The notes below the pieces were generated by a model, which was given only the letters and a program-made list of their open reading frames with translations, did not search any database and was not told the DNA's origin. Of a DNA stretch of 54,187 nucleotides, positions 34,479-43,114 are shown piece after piece. The stretch's first letter is position 1; each line of letters opens with the position of its first letter. Position numbers and translations under genes: made by a program. The stretch is from a bacterium (GTDB lineage Bacteria; Planctomycetota; Planctomycetia; Gemmatales; Gemmataceae), in contig JAFKFQ010000264.1 in the NCBI GenBank assembly GCA_017308215.1, positions 1 to 54,187 on the forward strand. The letters run 5' to 3'.

Positions 34479-36238
34479 GTCCCGCCCCCCGGGTGGGCAC
34501 CCGCGGGGAGCGCCGGCACCTCGGCCGTCGGCGCCGGGGCCGTCTCGGCGGTGCCGTTGCCGGGGTGCGCCTCCTCCTTCTTCACGACCTTCGGCTGCGG
34601 CGCCTGGAACTCGATCACGTCCTGGAACCGGTACAGTTCGGTGAGCCGGTAACCCGTGTAGCGGCCGAGCATCAGCAGTGCGGCGACCACCACGGCCAGC
34701 GTCTCGGGGAACCGGAAGAACCACCGCGCCACCGCCTCCGGGCCGACCAGGAGCGCCACCACGACGGCGACGAACACCGTCCCGAGCAGCGTCTTCACCG
34801 CCGCCTTCGTGCCGTCCTCGGTCTCGACCGTCCAGAACCGCTCGACCATGTGGGTGAGGATGACGAGCGGGAACAGCGCGACGTAAGCAGTGATCTGGAC
34901 CCCGGCGCGGGCGGTGAGGATCACCGTGACGAGGAGGAAGAGGCAGACCATCGTGAGGAGGATCGCGGTGCGCGGCACCATCAGGAGGCCGTAGCGGTCG
35001 AGCACCTTGCGGAACGTCCACCCGACGACGACGGTGCCGGCGAAGATGCCGAGCCCCCACGGCAGCGCCCGCGTGTCGCGGAAGATCAGCCCGAGCAGCG
35101 CCGGGGTGAACACCCCGAACGTCTTCGTGCCGATGCCGACGCGGAAGAAGCTGACGACCAGCGCCCCGAGCGGCAGCACCAGGATGAATCGGACGAGGTG
35201 CTGCTCGGCCGGCGGCAGTGAGGCGAACGAGACCGCCCGCCAGAACGCCTTCATCGGCGGGTCGTCCGCCACCGGGCGGTCCACCTGCGGCTGCGCCAGG
35301 AGCGTGACCTTCGGGTCCGCCCCCGGGCCGCGGACCAGCGGCTCGTCATCGACCCGGGCCACGAGGTACGTCTGCGGCCACCGGTGGGAGCCGTAGTGGC
35401 CGAACGTCGGGCACGCCGGCACCCAGCGACCGTGGTCGGGGTCCGCGGTGTCGGGGATCCAGGCTTCCGCCCAGCGGTGAATCGCCGGCGGGGTGTCGGC
35501 GTTCAAACTGATCGCGCTCACGACGCGGGCGGGAATCCCGCGGGCGCGGCAAAGGGCAACCAGGAGCCGGGCGCGGCCGGTCGCGTCGCCGCCCTTCTGG
35601 TGGCACTCGAGCGCCGAGCCGGCGCCGTCGGTGTCGCGGAACCGGGTGCCGCGGACGTATTCGAGGAACGCCCGGTACTGGTCTTCGAGCGTTTTCTGGC
35701 CGGCGGCGAGTTCCTTCGCCTTGTCGAGGACGTCCGGGTGGTTGCTCTCGACCTTGGCGGTGGCGGCGAGGGTGTGGTCGCGGTCCGGGTTGGGCTTGGC
35801 GTCGAGCCGGTCGCCCGCCTTCATCGCCTCGTTCGGGTGGAACGCCCCGAGGGTGCAGCGGAACGTCTGGGTGACGACGTAGTTCTGCGGCCCGGCGCCG
35901 GCCATCGGCGTGGTGACCGGCTTGAGCGTCGTCTTCCGGTCTGGCCGGTTGTTCGCGGCGGCGGCCCGGCCCTCGCGGGCGGCGAGCTCGTCGCTCTCGT
36001 AAGACTCGTCGTAGACGTGCTGGCGGCGGAACGACGGCGGGTGGGAAATATCGACCCGGAACGGCTTCCCGGGGCTAGACTCCCCCCGGGCGGTGAGCGT
36101 GACCTCCCACCGCGACGTGCCCGGCAGGCCGCCGACGTCCACGCCGCCCGTGGCGTACCGGGTAATGGTGATCGCGGCGGCGAGGCCGACGAGGGCCAGC
36201 GCCGTCACCGCGGTCAACCGCGTCCGGGACTTCGACAT
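34475..36238 (-). CDS. inactive transglutaminase fused to seven membrane helices
   Basis: 587 residues. An N-terminal helix (about 9-28, TAVTALALVGLAAAITI) places the next 300 residues outside the cytoplasm. The transglutaminase-like domain reads GSALECHQKGGDATGRARLLVALCRARGIPARVVSA, then IHRWAEAWIP. The His is present, but the nucleophilic Cys expected before the RA..L..LCRA.GIPAR helix is not (GGDATG). This agrees with the family name. From about residue 325 seven hydrophobic stretches follow (LVRFILVLPLGALVV, VFTPALLGLIF, GIFAGTVVVGWTF and so on). It is the first gene of an operon with the ATP-grasp enzyme (4-base overlap) and the C25 peptidase. Confidence 0.85.
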   Translation of the reverse strand: MSKSRTRLTAVTALALVGLAAAITITRYATGGVDVGGLPGTSRWEVTLTARGESSPGKPFRVDISHPPSFRRQHVYDESYESDELAAREGRAAAANNRPDRKTTLKPVTTPMAGAGPQNYVVTQTFRCTLGAFHPNEAMKAGDRLDAKPNPDRDHTLAATAKVESNHPDVLDKAKELAAGQKTLEDQYRAFLEYVRGTRFRDTDGAGSALECHQKGGDATGRARLLVALCRARGIPARVVSAISLNADTPPAIHRWAEAWIPDTADPDHGRWVPACPTFGHYGSHRWPQTYLVARVDDEPLVRGPGADPKVTLLAQPQVDRPVADDPPMKAFWRAVSFASLPPAEQHLVRFILVLPLGALVVSFFRVGIGTKTFGVFTPALLGLIFRDTRALPWGLGIFAGTVVVGWTFRKVLDRYGLLMVPRTAILLTMVCLFLLVTVILTARAGVQITAYVALFPLVILTHMVERFWTVETEDGTKAAVKTLLGTVFVAVVVALLVGPEAVARWFFRFPETLAVVVAALLMLGRYTGYRLTELYRFQDVIEFQAPQPKVVKKEEAHPGNGTAETAPAPTAEVPALPAGAHPGGGT

Positions 36239-36395
36239 TCAGACCTCGAAATAACCGAAACCGGTCGCGGCCGGCGGGGTTGTACTCAGAGGAGAGGTGC
36301 AAGTAGCCCCTTTCCAACACCGCCGACCAGATGTTAGCATCATTAGACCTTGCCGGGAACCCTCCACCCGTTCGGTAGCACTACGCAAGCACCTT

Positions 36396-37709
36396 ATGCG
36401 CACCCCGACAATTCTTGCCGGCGTCGTTGCGGCCGTTGCCTTTGCGTCGACCCCGGCGCCGGCCGACGAGGACATTCCGGCGTGGGCGTACAACCGGGAC
36501 GATCGGACACCTAAGGAGCGCGCCGACCACCTCACCCGCCTCGGCGTGCTCGGCTGGCACACAGCAGGGGTTCGCGGCGAGGGCGTAACAATTGCCGTCA
36601 TCGACAGCGGCTGGCGCGGGTACAAGGACCACCTCGGCAAGTCACTCCCGTCGGGCCTCGTCGCCAAGTCGTGCCGGGCCGACGGCGACATGGAGTACAA
36701 GGACAGCCAGCCCGGCATCCTGTGCGGCGAGGTGGCACACGCCATCGCCCCCGGCGCCAAGATGCTCGTCGCCAACTGGGACGCCGACCGGCCCGAGTCA
36801 TTTCTCGACACCGTTCGTTGGGCGAAGGCCCAGGGGGCGACGATCGTGACCTGCTCGGTGGTGAAGCCGAGCTGGAGCGACGGCGAGGGCGGCGGGCCGG
36901 TCCACAAGAAACTGGCGGAGATCATCGGCGACGGCTCGAAGCCGGGTGACATCCTGTTCTTCTCGTGCGCCGGGAACACCGCCCAGCGCCACTGGGCGGG
37001 GACGTTCGAGCCCGGCCCGGACGGCTACCACAAGTGGTCGAACAAGGGCGTGATCAACGGCGTCTCGCCCTGGGGGACAGAACGGGTTTACCTGGAGATG
37101 TGTTGGACCGACCCGGAGGCGAAGTACGTCATCGAGGTGATCGACCCTGCAACGGGAATGCCGGCGCCGGACGTGACGTACAAGGAGCGGGTGGACCCGA
37201 AGAGTGTGTCGGCGCGGTTCACGCCGGCCGGCTACCCGCAGCAGTACGCGCTGCGGGTGAAGCAGACCGCCGGGCGGCCGGGACGGTTCCACATGAACTC
37301 GCTCTACGCCTATCTCGACGAATGCACCCTCTCGGGCAGCATCCCATTCCCCGGTGACGGCCCGGCGGTGGTGACCGTGGGGGCGATCGGACCCGACGGG
37401 ACGCGCACCTCGTACTCAGCGTGCGGCCCGAACTCGTGCCGTCCGAAGCCGGACGTGGTGGCGCCGGTGCCGTTCGGGACGTACATCCGCTACTGGCCGT
37501 TCAGCGGCACGTCGTGCGCGACCCCGCAAGCGGCGTCGGTCGCGGCGCTGTGCTGGTCGCGCTACCCGCACTGGACGGCGAACCAGGTGCGCCAATACGT
37601 TACGACCCGGGCGCTGGACCTCGGCCCGGCGGGTCACGATTGCGAGACCGGCTACGGTGCCGTACACCTGCCGCAGCTCGCGCCGGCACCGCGGCTGATT
37701 ATTCGGTAA
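36396..37709 (+). CDS. secreted subtilase (S8) with catalytic His replaced by Pro
   Basis: 437 residues from ATG 36396. A signal peptide (TPTILAGVVAAVAFASTPAPA) leads to a subtilase domain with VTIAVIDSGWRGY (Asp70), ILFFSCAGNTAQRHW (oxyanion Asn) and FSGTSCATPQAASVAALCW (Ser373). At the His position the sequence is DSQPGILCGEVAHAIAPGA. The G-I-L-C-G-E-V-x-H-x-IAP frame of the family is kept, but Pro106 (codon CCC, 36711-36713) stands where HG normally begins, one base from CAC. Peptidase activity is therefore doubtful. It is divergent from the transglutaminase operon, with only 157 bases between, so the two could share control. Confidence 0.82.
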   Translation: MRTPTILAGVVAAVAFASTPAPADEDIPAWAYNRDDRTPKERADHLTRLGVLGWHTAGVRGEGVTIAVIDSGWRGYKDHLGKSLPSGLVAKSCRADGDMEYKDSQPGILCGEVAHAIAPGAKMLVANWDADRPESFLDTVRWAKAQGATIVTCSVVKPSWSDGEGGGPVHKKLAEIIGDGSKPGDILFFSCAGNTAQRHWAGTFEPGPDGYHKWSNKGVINGVSPWGTERVYLEMCWTDPEAKYVIEVIDPATGMPAPDVTYKERVDPKSVSARFTPAGYPQQYALRVKQTAGRPGRFHMNSLYAYLDECTLSGSIPFPGDGPAVVTVGAIGPDGTRTSYSACGPNSCRPKPDVVAPVPFGTYIRYWPFSGTSCATPQAASVAALCWSRYPHWTANQVRQYVTTRALDLGPAGHDCETGYGAVHLPQLAPAPRLIIR

Positions 37710-38266
37710 CGCACAGGCGACCGGCCGGCGCGAGCCGTCTGGTCGAGTCCCAGACACCCGACACAACCACAGCCGGCGCGAGCTGGCAGTTCGTTACTTC
37801 CGGTACTTGGTCCGGGTGCGTGAAGCATAAACCCTCGTGGGTTTTGAGCCCCGACGGGGTGAAACGCCCACGCAGCGGCCGTCGGCCGCGCGGTGAGGCG
37901 CGGTCCGGCGGTCACCGGTGGGCGGGTGTCGGGTTCCGGCGCGGTGCCCCAGCCGGCCGCTCGTGCCGCGGGGGTCGCAGGAGTGACCCTGCTCGGTCGC
38001 CCGGACGACCGCCCCCGCGGGCGCACCATGACAGTGCATCCCGCGCGGCCAACGGACTGGGGAGGAAGACACAGTCCGGGTGTGTGCGCCGAACCCGGGA
38101 TCGACTGCCGCGGTCCGGGCCGCGGGCAGAACCGGTGGGGCCACACCCGACACCACATGGAAGTGTACGGGCGGATTTGCCTGCCCACGCCGCCCGGGTT
38201 CCCACCCCGGGCGAGGCACGGCCGCCCCTCCGGGGCTCAAGACCACTCCCGGCCGGTCGCTCGGTC
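37710..38266. other. gene-free repeat zone
   Basis: 557 bases with no ORF I can support. It begins with a partial GGCGACCGGCCGGCG repeat (37715-37745). A segment TTTTGAGCCCCGACGGGG near 37841 is mirrored by CCCCTCCGGGGCTCAAGA near 38226-38243, so about 400 bases are framed by imperfect inverted ends. The composition is GC-rich and Arg/Pro-coding in every frame, as expected of noncoding DNA here. Confidence 0.6.
37841..38243. repeat. about 400-bp segment framed by imperfect inverted repeats
   Basis: Left end TTTTGAGCCCCGACGGGG and right end CCCCTCCGGGGCTCAAGA are inverted versions of each other with few differences. No transposase is inside. It may be a remnant or non-autonomous element. Confidence 0.45.
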
Positions 38267-39772
38267 TCAGCCAAGTTTCGCCGGCTCCAGGTCCGTGTTT
38301 GCCGGCCCTTGCATCACCCTCCCCTTCGCATCAAAGCGCGAGCCGTGCGCCGGGCAGTCCCACGTCTTCTCGGCTTCGTTCCAGTGGACCACCGCACCGA
38401 GGTGCGGGCACTTCGCCGAGCAGGCGTGCAGCTTGTTGTCGTCGTCGCGGTAGACCGCCAACTTCGACAGCCCCGACCGCACCACCGCCCCACACCCCGT
38501 CTCGATCTCGTCTGTCGATGACACGTCCCCACCGCGCACCCAGTCGGCGTACTGGAGCGCGACGTCGGCGTTCTCGCTGACGAACACGGCGGCCGCGCCG
38601 GCCGGCTTGCGGCCTGGGGCGAAGACCGATTCCCACGGGTGCGAGCCGTGCGTGACGAGCGCCGGAATCAGGATGCCGGCGATCGTGCCGTGCGTCATCC
38701 CCATCCCCGAGTCGCCGGTGACGACGTAGACGTTCGTGTCGCCGGGGTTGCGGCCGATGAATCCGAGGCCGTCCACCGTTTCGAGCACCTGCCCCGCCCA
38801 CTTATGCGTCACCCCGCCGAGTCCGCCGAAGTGCTCGCGCGCCCACGCCTCCAGCCGGGCGAAGCGGGCGTCACCGTCGTGCGCGTGCCCCGTCTTGTGG
38901 TCCTCGCCGCCGACGACCAGCGTGTCGAACCCGTCGGCGCCCGGCTTCCCGGCGAGGCGGACGTAGTGGTAGGGGTCTTCGGTGTCCCATACGAGCGCGT
39001 CGGGCACCTGGTCGGCCTTCACCCGCAGGCCGATCGCGTAGGTCATGTACGGGTACTGCTTCGTGTGGATGGCGAAACGGTCGTTGATCGGCGAGTTCGT
39101 CGCCACGACCACGGCGCCCGCCGTCAGTTCCTTGCCGCCGGCCGTCACCTTGCAGGGACTGCCGTCCTCGATCGACTCGGCGCGCGTGCCGGTCACGATC
39201 GTTCCGCCGAGCCGCACGACGGCCCGCGCCAGGCCGGTGAGGTACGCCATCGGCTCGAACCGTGCCTGCCGCGGGAAGCGGAGGCAGCGCCCGCCGCGGA
39301 ACCCGGGGGCGGAGGCGAGCGGCTCGGCGGCGACGCCAAGCACCTTCGCCGCCTCGGCCTCGCGGTCGAGCAGGTCGGAGTCGCCCTGCCGGGCGGCGAC
39401 GAGGTAGCCGTCGAGTCGCTTGAACCCGCAGTCGATCGTTTCCCGCGCGACCGCGTCTTCGATGAGATCGATGGCGGCGGCGTGCGCGTCCACGCCGTGC
39501 CGCGTGTGCTCCTCGCCGCGGACGCGCATCACGTTGGAATAGCGGTCGTCGAGCACGCAGGCGAGGTGCGCCGTCGTGCAACTGGTCATGCCGCTGCCGA
39601 CCGACTTCGCCTCCAGCACGACGACGCGCTTCCCGACGCGGGCCAGCGAATAGGCGACCGACAGGCCGGCGATGCCGGCGCCGACCACACACACGTCGGC
39701 CGAGGCCGGGAGGGCCGACTTGAACGCGGGGTCGGCGGGGATCTCCTGCCAGACGGGCTGGGTGGACGACAT
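38267..39772 (-). CDS. FAD-dependent oxidoreductase with C-terminal Rieske domain
   Basis: 501 residues. The DAO-type FAD fold starts with DVCVVGAGIAGLSVAYSLARVGKRVVVLEA (about 26-55) and continues through GSGMTSCTTAHL and VYVVTGDSGMGMTHGTIAG near residue 360. The C-terminal domain (about 405-501) is a Rieske [2Fe-2S] centre: CSAKCPHLGA and DCPAHGSRFD give the C-x-H and C-x-x-H ligands. Such fusions are annotated as FAD-dependent oxidoreductases acting on amino or glycine-type substrates, with the cluster handing on electrons. No signal peptide, so cytoplasmic. It is the last gene of a likely operon after the response regulator and the 93-residue protein (27-base gap). Confidence 0.9.
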   Translation of the reverse strand: MSSTQPVWQEIPADPAFKSALPASADVCVVGAGIAGLSVAYSLARVGKRVVVLEAKSVGSGMTSCTTAHLACVLDDRYSNVMRVRGEEHTRHGVDAHAAAIDLIEDAVARETIDCGFKRLDGYLVAARQGDSDLLDREAEAAKVLGVAAEPLASAPGFRGGRCLRFPRQARFEPMAYLTGLARAVVRLGGTIVTGTRAESIEDGSPCKVTAGGKELTAGAVVVATNSPINDRFAIHTKQYPYMTYAIGLRVKADQVPDALVWDTEDPYHYVRLAGKPGADGFDTLVVGGEDHKTGHAHDGDARFARLEAWAREHFGGLGGVTHKWAGQVLETVDGLGFIGRNPGDTNVYVVTGDSGMGMTHGTIAGILIPALVTHGSHPWESVFAPGRKPAGAAAVFVSENADVALQYADWVRGGDVSSTDEIETGCGAVVRSGLSKLAVYRDDDNKLHACSAKCPHLGAVVHWNEAEKTWDCPAHGSRFDAKGRVMQGPANTDLEPAKLG

Positions 39773-39799
39773 GGTAACAATCCCGGGCGAAAGAAGAGG

Positions 39800-40081
39800 T
39801 CAGACGGCCGCGAGCTCGGCCTCGTCCGCGACTTCGAGCAGGCGCATCAGCCGACGCCGCTCGTGTTCCACGTCGAACCCGGCGGCGGTGGCGGCGAGTG
39901 ATTCGACGAAGCCGACGCGGAGCGTCCCGAGGCGGTGGTACAGCCACGCCCGCTCGTCAGGCGTCAGGCCGCGGGCGAGTTCGACGAGGCGGGCGTCCGG
40001 CGTGCGCACGAGTGCGCGGAAGTCGGTCTGCCCCGCCGCGGCGCGGAAGTGGCGGGCGAGGGCCGGCGGGAGGGTAATCAC
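39800..40081 (-). CDS. 93-residue protein coupled to a response regulator
   Basis: The GTG start at 40081 overlaps the response-regulator stop as GTGA. The protein is alpha-helical and charged: LPPALARHFRAAAGQTDF, LTPDERAWLYHRLGTL and HERRRLMRLLEVADEAELA. There is no membrane segment, signal or Cys. I do not recognise a family. Its coupling to the receiver gene suggests it could be the effector or partner of that single-domain regulator (inference). Confidence 0.6.
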   Translation of the reverse strand: MITLPPALARHFRAAAGQTDFRALVRTPDARLVELARGLTPDERAWLYHRLGTLRVGFVESLAATAAGFDVEHERRRLMRLLEVADEAELAAV

Positions 40082-40509
40082 GTCGCGCTCCCGCTGGGGA
40101 CGGCGGTGCCGGGGCGGCCCGCGCGGGCGAAGTCGGCCAGCGCCGCGTACAGCTCGGCGAGTTCGACCGGCTTGGCGAAGTGGAGGTCGAACCCCGAGTC
40201 GGCCATCCGCGTCAGCGCCGGGTAGTCGCCGAGCGCCGTCAGCGCGACCAGCAGCATCTCATCGCCGCCCGGCTCCGCGCGGAACCGCCGGGCGAGTTCG
40301 TTCCCGTCGATCCCCGGCATGGTGATGTCGAGGATGCACGCCTGTGGGCCGAACGAGGGGGCGAGCGCGAGTGCCGCGTCCCCGTCGTGGGCGACGGCGA
40401 CCTTGTAGCCGTTGAGGGAGAGGAGCGTGCCGAGCGAGTCGGCCGTGTCGGGGTGGTCGTCCACGCACAGCACCCGCAGGGGGGTGCTCGGGGTCCGGTC
40501 GTCGGTCAT
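40078..40509 (-). CDS. single-domain response regulator (CheY-like receiver)
   Basis: 143 residues from ATG 40509, preceded by AGGAAAG. One receiver domain: VLCVDDHPDTADSL (acidic pocket), ACILDITMPGIDG with the phosphoacceptor Asp (about 61), ALTALGD (switch Thr) and FAKPVELAELY (conserved Lys). No output domain follows; the C-terminus ends GRPGTAVPSGSAT. It therefore acts through protein contact, perhaps with the next-encoded 93-residue protein. No histidine kinase is nearby. Confidence 0.87.
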   Translation of the reverse strand: MTDDRTPSTPLRVLCVDDHPDTADSLGTLLSLNGYKVAVAHDGDAALALAPSFGPQACILDITMPGIDGNELARRFRAEPGGDEMLLVALTALGDYPALTRMADSGFDLHFAKPVELAELYAALADFARAGRPGTAVPSGSAT

Positions 40510-40551
40510 TGGGCTTTCCTGGGAGGGCCGTCGGGAACGCCCATAAACGAG

Positions 40552-40588
40552 CAACCGGCGTGCCGCCCCTGGGGCGGCACGCCGGTTG
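40552..40588 (-). terminator. perfect 17-bp hairpin between the cytochrome and response-regulator genes
   Basis: Arms 40552-40568 (CAACCGGCGTGCCGCCC) and 40572-40588 pair without mismatch around a three-base loop. There is no T tract. It lies 20 bases after the cytochrome gene stop on the minus strand. Confidence 0.6.
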
Positions 40589-40608
40589 TGGCGACGAGTG
40601 AGTTCCGT

Positions 40609-41268
40609 TTACTTCGCGCCGGACAGGATCCAGTTGCGGACGATCATCTTCTCGGCGTCGGTCAACTGCTCCTTCCCCGCCGGCGGCATGGAGCCGTCGT
40701 CGATCGACTGCCACACCGTCCCGGTCTTCAGGTCGCTGGCCTTCACGCCCGGGCCGTTGTCACCGCCTTTCGTGATGCTCGCCACCGTGCGCAGGTCGAG
40801 ATCGCCCTTGGGGTTCTTGGTGTCGCCGTGGCAGATCATGCACTTCGCCTTGAAGATCGGCAGCACCTCTTTCACGAACAAGACATCCTTCACCATCGGC
40901 GCTTTTGGCTCGGGCGTTTTCTTCACCTCCAGCGTCTTCTTCGGCTCCGACAGCTCAGGTGTCTTCTTCGGCTCCGGGGTGACGACCTCCGGTGTCTTCT
41001 TCGACTCCGGCGACTTCACCTCGGGCGACGCCTTCGGTTCCGGGGTGAGCTCCGTCTTCGGCTCGGGCGGCTGCTCCGGCGGCTTCTCGCCCGGCGTCGG
41101 TGCCGGCACGACGACGGATTCGACCGGCTTCTGCTTCTGTGTACCGGTCCAGACGCCGAAGCAGAACGCCACGAGAACCAGGAACACGTAGCCGCCCCAC
41201 CAGCCGAGGCGGGCGCCGGGGCTCAGCGGCTCGGTCTGGTCGAGGAGATCGACGGGCGGGTGGGGCAT
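40609..41268 (-). CDS. membrane-anchored planctomycete cytochrome c domain protein (PSCyt1 type)
   Basis: 219 residues. One membrane helix (about 24-41, GGYVFLVLVAFCFGVW) is followed by a long Pro/Glu/Lys linker with repeated (S/T)PEPK and KKTPE units (about 50-125), a spacer that projects the C-terminal domain. That domain has FVKEVLPIFKAKCMICHGD (the C-x-x-C-H haem site, about 143-147), LDLRTVASITKGG and DGSMPPAGKEQLTDAE, with a Met that can be the distal ligand. This is the PSCyt1 pattern usually found near DUF1549/DUF1501 genes. Here it is divergent from such a pair, so a shared role in periplasmic electron transfer is likely. The substrate is unknown. Confidence 0.88.
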   Translation of the reverse strand: MPHPPVDLLDQTEPLSPGARLGWWGGYVFLVLVAFCFGVWTGTQKQKPVESVVVPAPTPGEKPPEQPPEPKTELTPEPKASPEVKSPESKKTPEVVTPEPKKTPELSEPKKTLEVKKTPEPKAPMVKDVLFVKEVLPIFKAKCMICHGDTKNPKGDLDLRTVASITKGGDNGPGVKASDLKTGTVWQSIDDGSMPPAGKEQLTDAEKMIVRNWILSGAK

Positions 41269-41387
41269 GGTGCGACCTGCGGGCGGGTGGTGCTCTCTGA
41301 AGTTAGCACCCGGGCGTGGCGGTTGTCACCGGGAAACCCGCGCGGTCAGTTTTTCCGCAACGCTCTGGCGTTGGCCGGCGGCGGGAT

Positions 41388-41393
41388 TATACT
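41388..41393 (+). promoter_or_regulatory. -10 box upstream of the DUF1549/DUF1553 gene
   Basis: TATACT at 41388-41393 stands out in GC-rich sequence, but its -35 region (CTGGCG at 41365-41370) is weak. Transcription starting near 41400 would leave almost no leader before the in-frame ATG at 41404. This favours the ATG at 41473. Confidence 0.4.
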
Positions 41394-41472
41394 GGGAGTA
41401 GAAATGGCCCGCCTGCGCGCACTCCTCCGCGCCTGTTCGACACGACTGCCTGCCCGCCGCCTGGAGCCCCGC

Positions 41473-43083
41473 ATGTTGCTCCGCCCCGCCTACGCCCTCG
41501 CCGCGCTCGCGGCCCTGTCCGGTTCGGCCCGCGCCGACGACCCGCTCCACACGCTGATCGACCAGCACGTCGGAGCCGCGATCAAGTCGGCCGGCGTCAC
41601 GCCCGCCCCACAGGCCGACGACGCCACGCTCGTCCGCCGCCTCACGCTCGACCTCGTGGGCCGCATCCCGACCACGACCGAGGTCGACGCGTACGTGAAG
41701 TCAGACGACGCCAACAAGCGGGCGACGCTGGTGGACCGACTGATCGCCTCGCCCGGGTTCGCGCGGCACCAGGCGGCGCAGTTCGAGGTGATGCTGAACC
41801 CGGACGGCGGCGGGCGGCGCGGCGGCGCGGCGCTCGGCGAGTACCTCCGCGGCGCGATGACGGCCGGCAAGAGCTGGGACCGGGTGTACCGCGAGTTGAT
41901 GCTGCCGGACGAGAGCGACGCGACGATGAAGGGCGCCGCCGACTTCCTCAAGGCCCGTCTCGCTGACCCGGACAAGCTTACCAACGACGTGAGCGTCAGC
42001 TTCTTCGGGGTGAACGTCAGCTGCGCCCAGTGCCACGACCACCCGCTTGTGAAGGACTGGACGCAGGACCACTTCTACGGGATGAAGGCGTTCCTCGTCC
42101 GCACCTACGACGCCGGCGGGATGCTCGCCGAGCGCGGGTTCGGGCTGGCGAAGCACAAGGCGAACAAGGGGCCGGAAAAGGTCGCCCCGATGATGTTCCT
42201 GACCGGCACCAAGCTCGACGACCCGACCGCCCGCGAGATGACCAAGGAGGAGCAGAAGAAGGAGAAGGAACTGGTCGAGGCGTCCAAGAAGGAGAAGAAG
42301 GCTCCGCCACCGCCCGCGTTCAGCGCCCGTGCCCGGCTCGTCGAGGTGTCGCTGAAGGACGGCAACGCCGACTTCTTCGCCCGCTCGATCGTCAACCGCA
42401 TGTGGCACCGGTTTCTCGGCAGCGGGTTCGTGAACCCGCTCGACCAGATGCACTCCGAGAACCCGCCGAGCCACCCCGAACTCCTGGCGGCGCTGGCGAA
42501 GGACACCGCGGCGCACGGCTACGACCTGAAGCGCCTCGTCAGCGGCATCGTGATGAGCCAGACCTACTCACGGAGCAGCCACTACCCGACGGAGGCGACA
42601 CCGGACCGCCGGCTGTTCGCCGTCGCGGCGCTGAAGCCGTTCACACCGCTCCAACTCTCGACCTCGCTCAAGATCGCCGCCGCCGACCCGGCCCAGTTCG
42701 AGGGGAAGAAGGCGGCCGAGTTCGAGAAGCTGGTCGAACAAATGGAGGGCGGCGGCCGCGGGTTCGCGTCACTGATCGCGCAGCCGACCGACAACTTCCA
42801 GGTCGGCGTCGGCGAGGCGCTCTTGTTCAGCAACGGCGACCGCGTGACCCGCGAGTTCCTGACCGACGGCGGTAACACCGTCCTCGGCCGGGTGAAGGCG
42901 ATGACCGACAAGAAGGCCGCCGTCGCACTGCTCGTCCGTACCGCCTACGGCCGCGCCCCGACCGACGCCGAGAGCACGGCGCTGGTCGCTTACGTCGAAG
43001 GCCGCGCCGACCGCCCGGCGGAGGCTTACCGGCAGGTGTTGTGGGCGCTCGTGACCGCCCCCGAATTCCGCTTCGTGTACTGA
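41473..43083 (+). CDS. DUF1549/DUF1553 (PSCyt2-type) exported protein
   Basis: 536 residues. ATG 41473 gives a clean signal peptide (LLRPAYALAALAALSGSARA); ATG 41404 would bury it. DUF1549 covers about 20-225: LVRRLTLDLVGRIPTTTEVDAYV and VSFFGVNVSCAQCHDHPLVKDW (C-x-x-C-H). A Lys/Glu-rich insertion (TKEEQKKEKELVEASKKEKK) separates it from DUF1553 (about 290-530), with FFARSIVNRMWHRFLGSGFVNPLDQM, NPPSHPELL and MSQTYSRSSHY. These proteins are a planctomycete hallmark and nearly always precede a DUF1501 gene, as here (31-base gap). The function is not established; a periplasmic oxidoreductase-like role is often supposed. Confidence 0.92.
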   Translation: MLLRPAYALAALAALSGSARADDPLHTLIDQHVGAAIKSAGVTPAPQADDATLVRRLTLDLVGRIPTTTEVDAYVKSDDANKRATLVDRLIASPGFARHQAAQFEVMLNPDGGGRRGGAALGEYLRGAMTAGKSWDRVYRELMLPDESDATMKGAADFLKARLADPDKLTNDVSVSFFGVNVSCAQCHDHPLVKDWTQDHFYGMKAFLVRTYDAGGMLAERGFGLAKHKANKGPEKVAPMMFLTGTKLDDPTAREMTKEEQKKEKELVEASKKEKKAPPPPAFSARARLVEVSLKDGNADFFARSIVNRMWHRFLGSGFVNPLDQMHSENPPSHPELLAALAKDTAAHGYDLKRLVSGIVMSQTYSRSSHYPTEATPDRRLFAVAALKPFTPLQLSTSLKIAAADPAQFEGKKAAEFEKLVEQMEGGGRGFASLIAQPTDNFQVGVGEALLFSNGDRVTREFLTDGGNTVLGRVKAMTDKKAAVALLVRTAYGRAPTDAESTALVAYVEGRADRPAEAYRQVLWALVTAPEFRFVY

Positions 43084-43114
43084 CCCGGCCACCCCACCCA
43101 ACGGGACCACGTCC

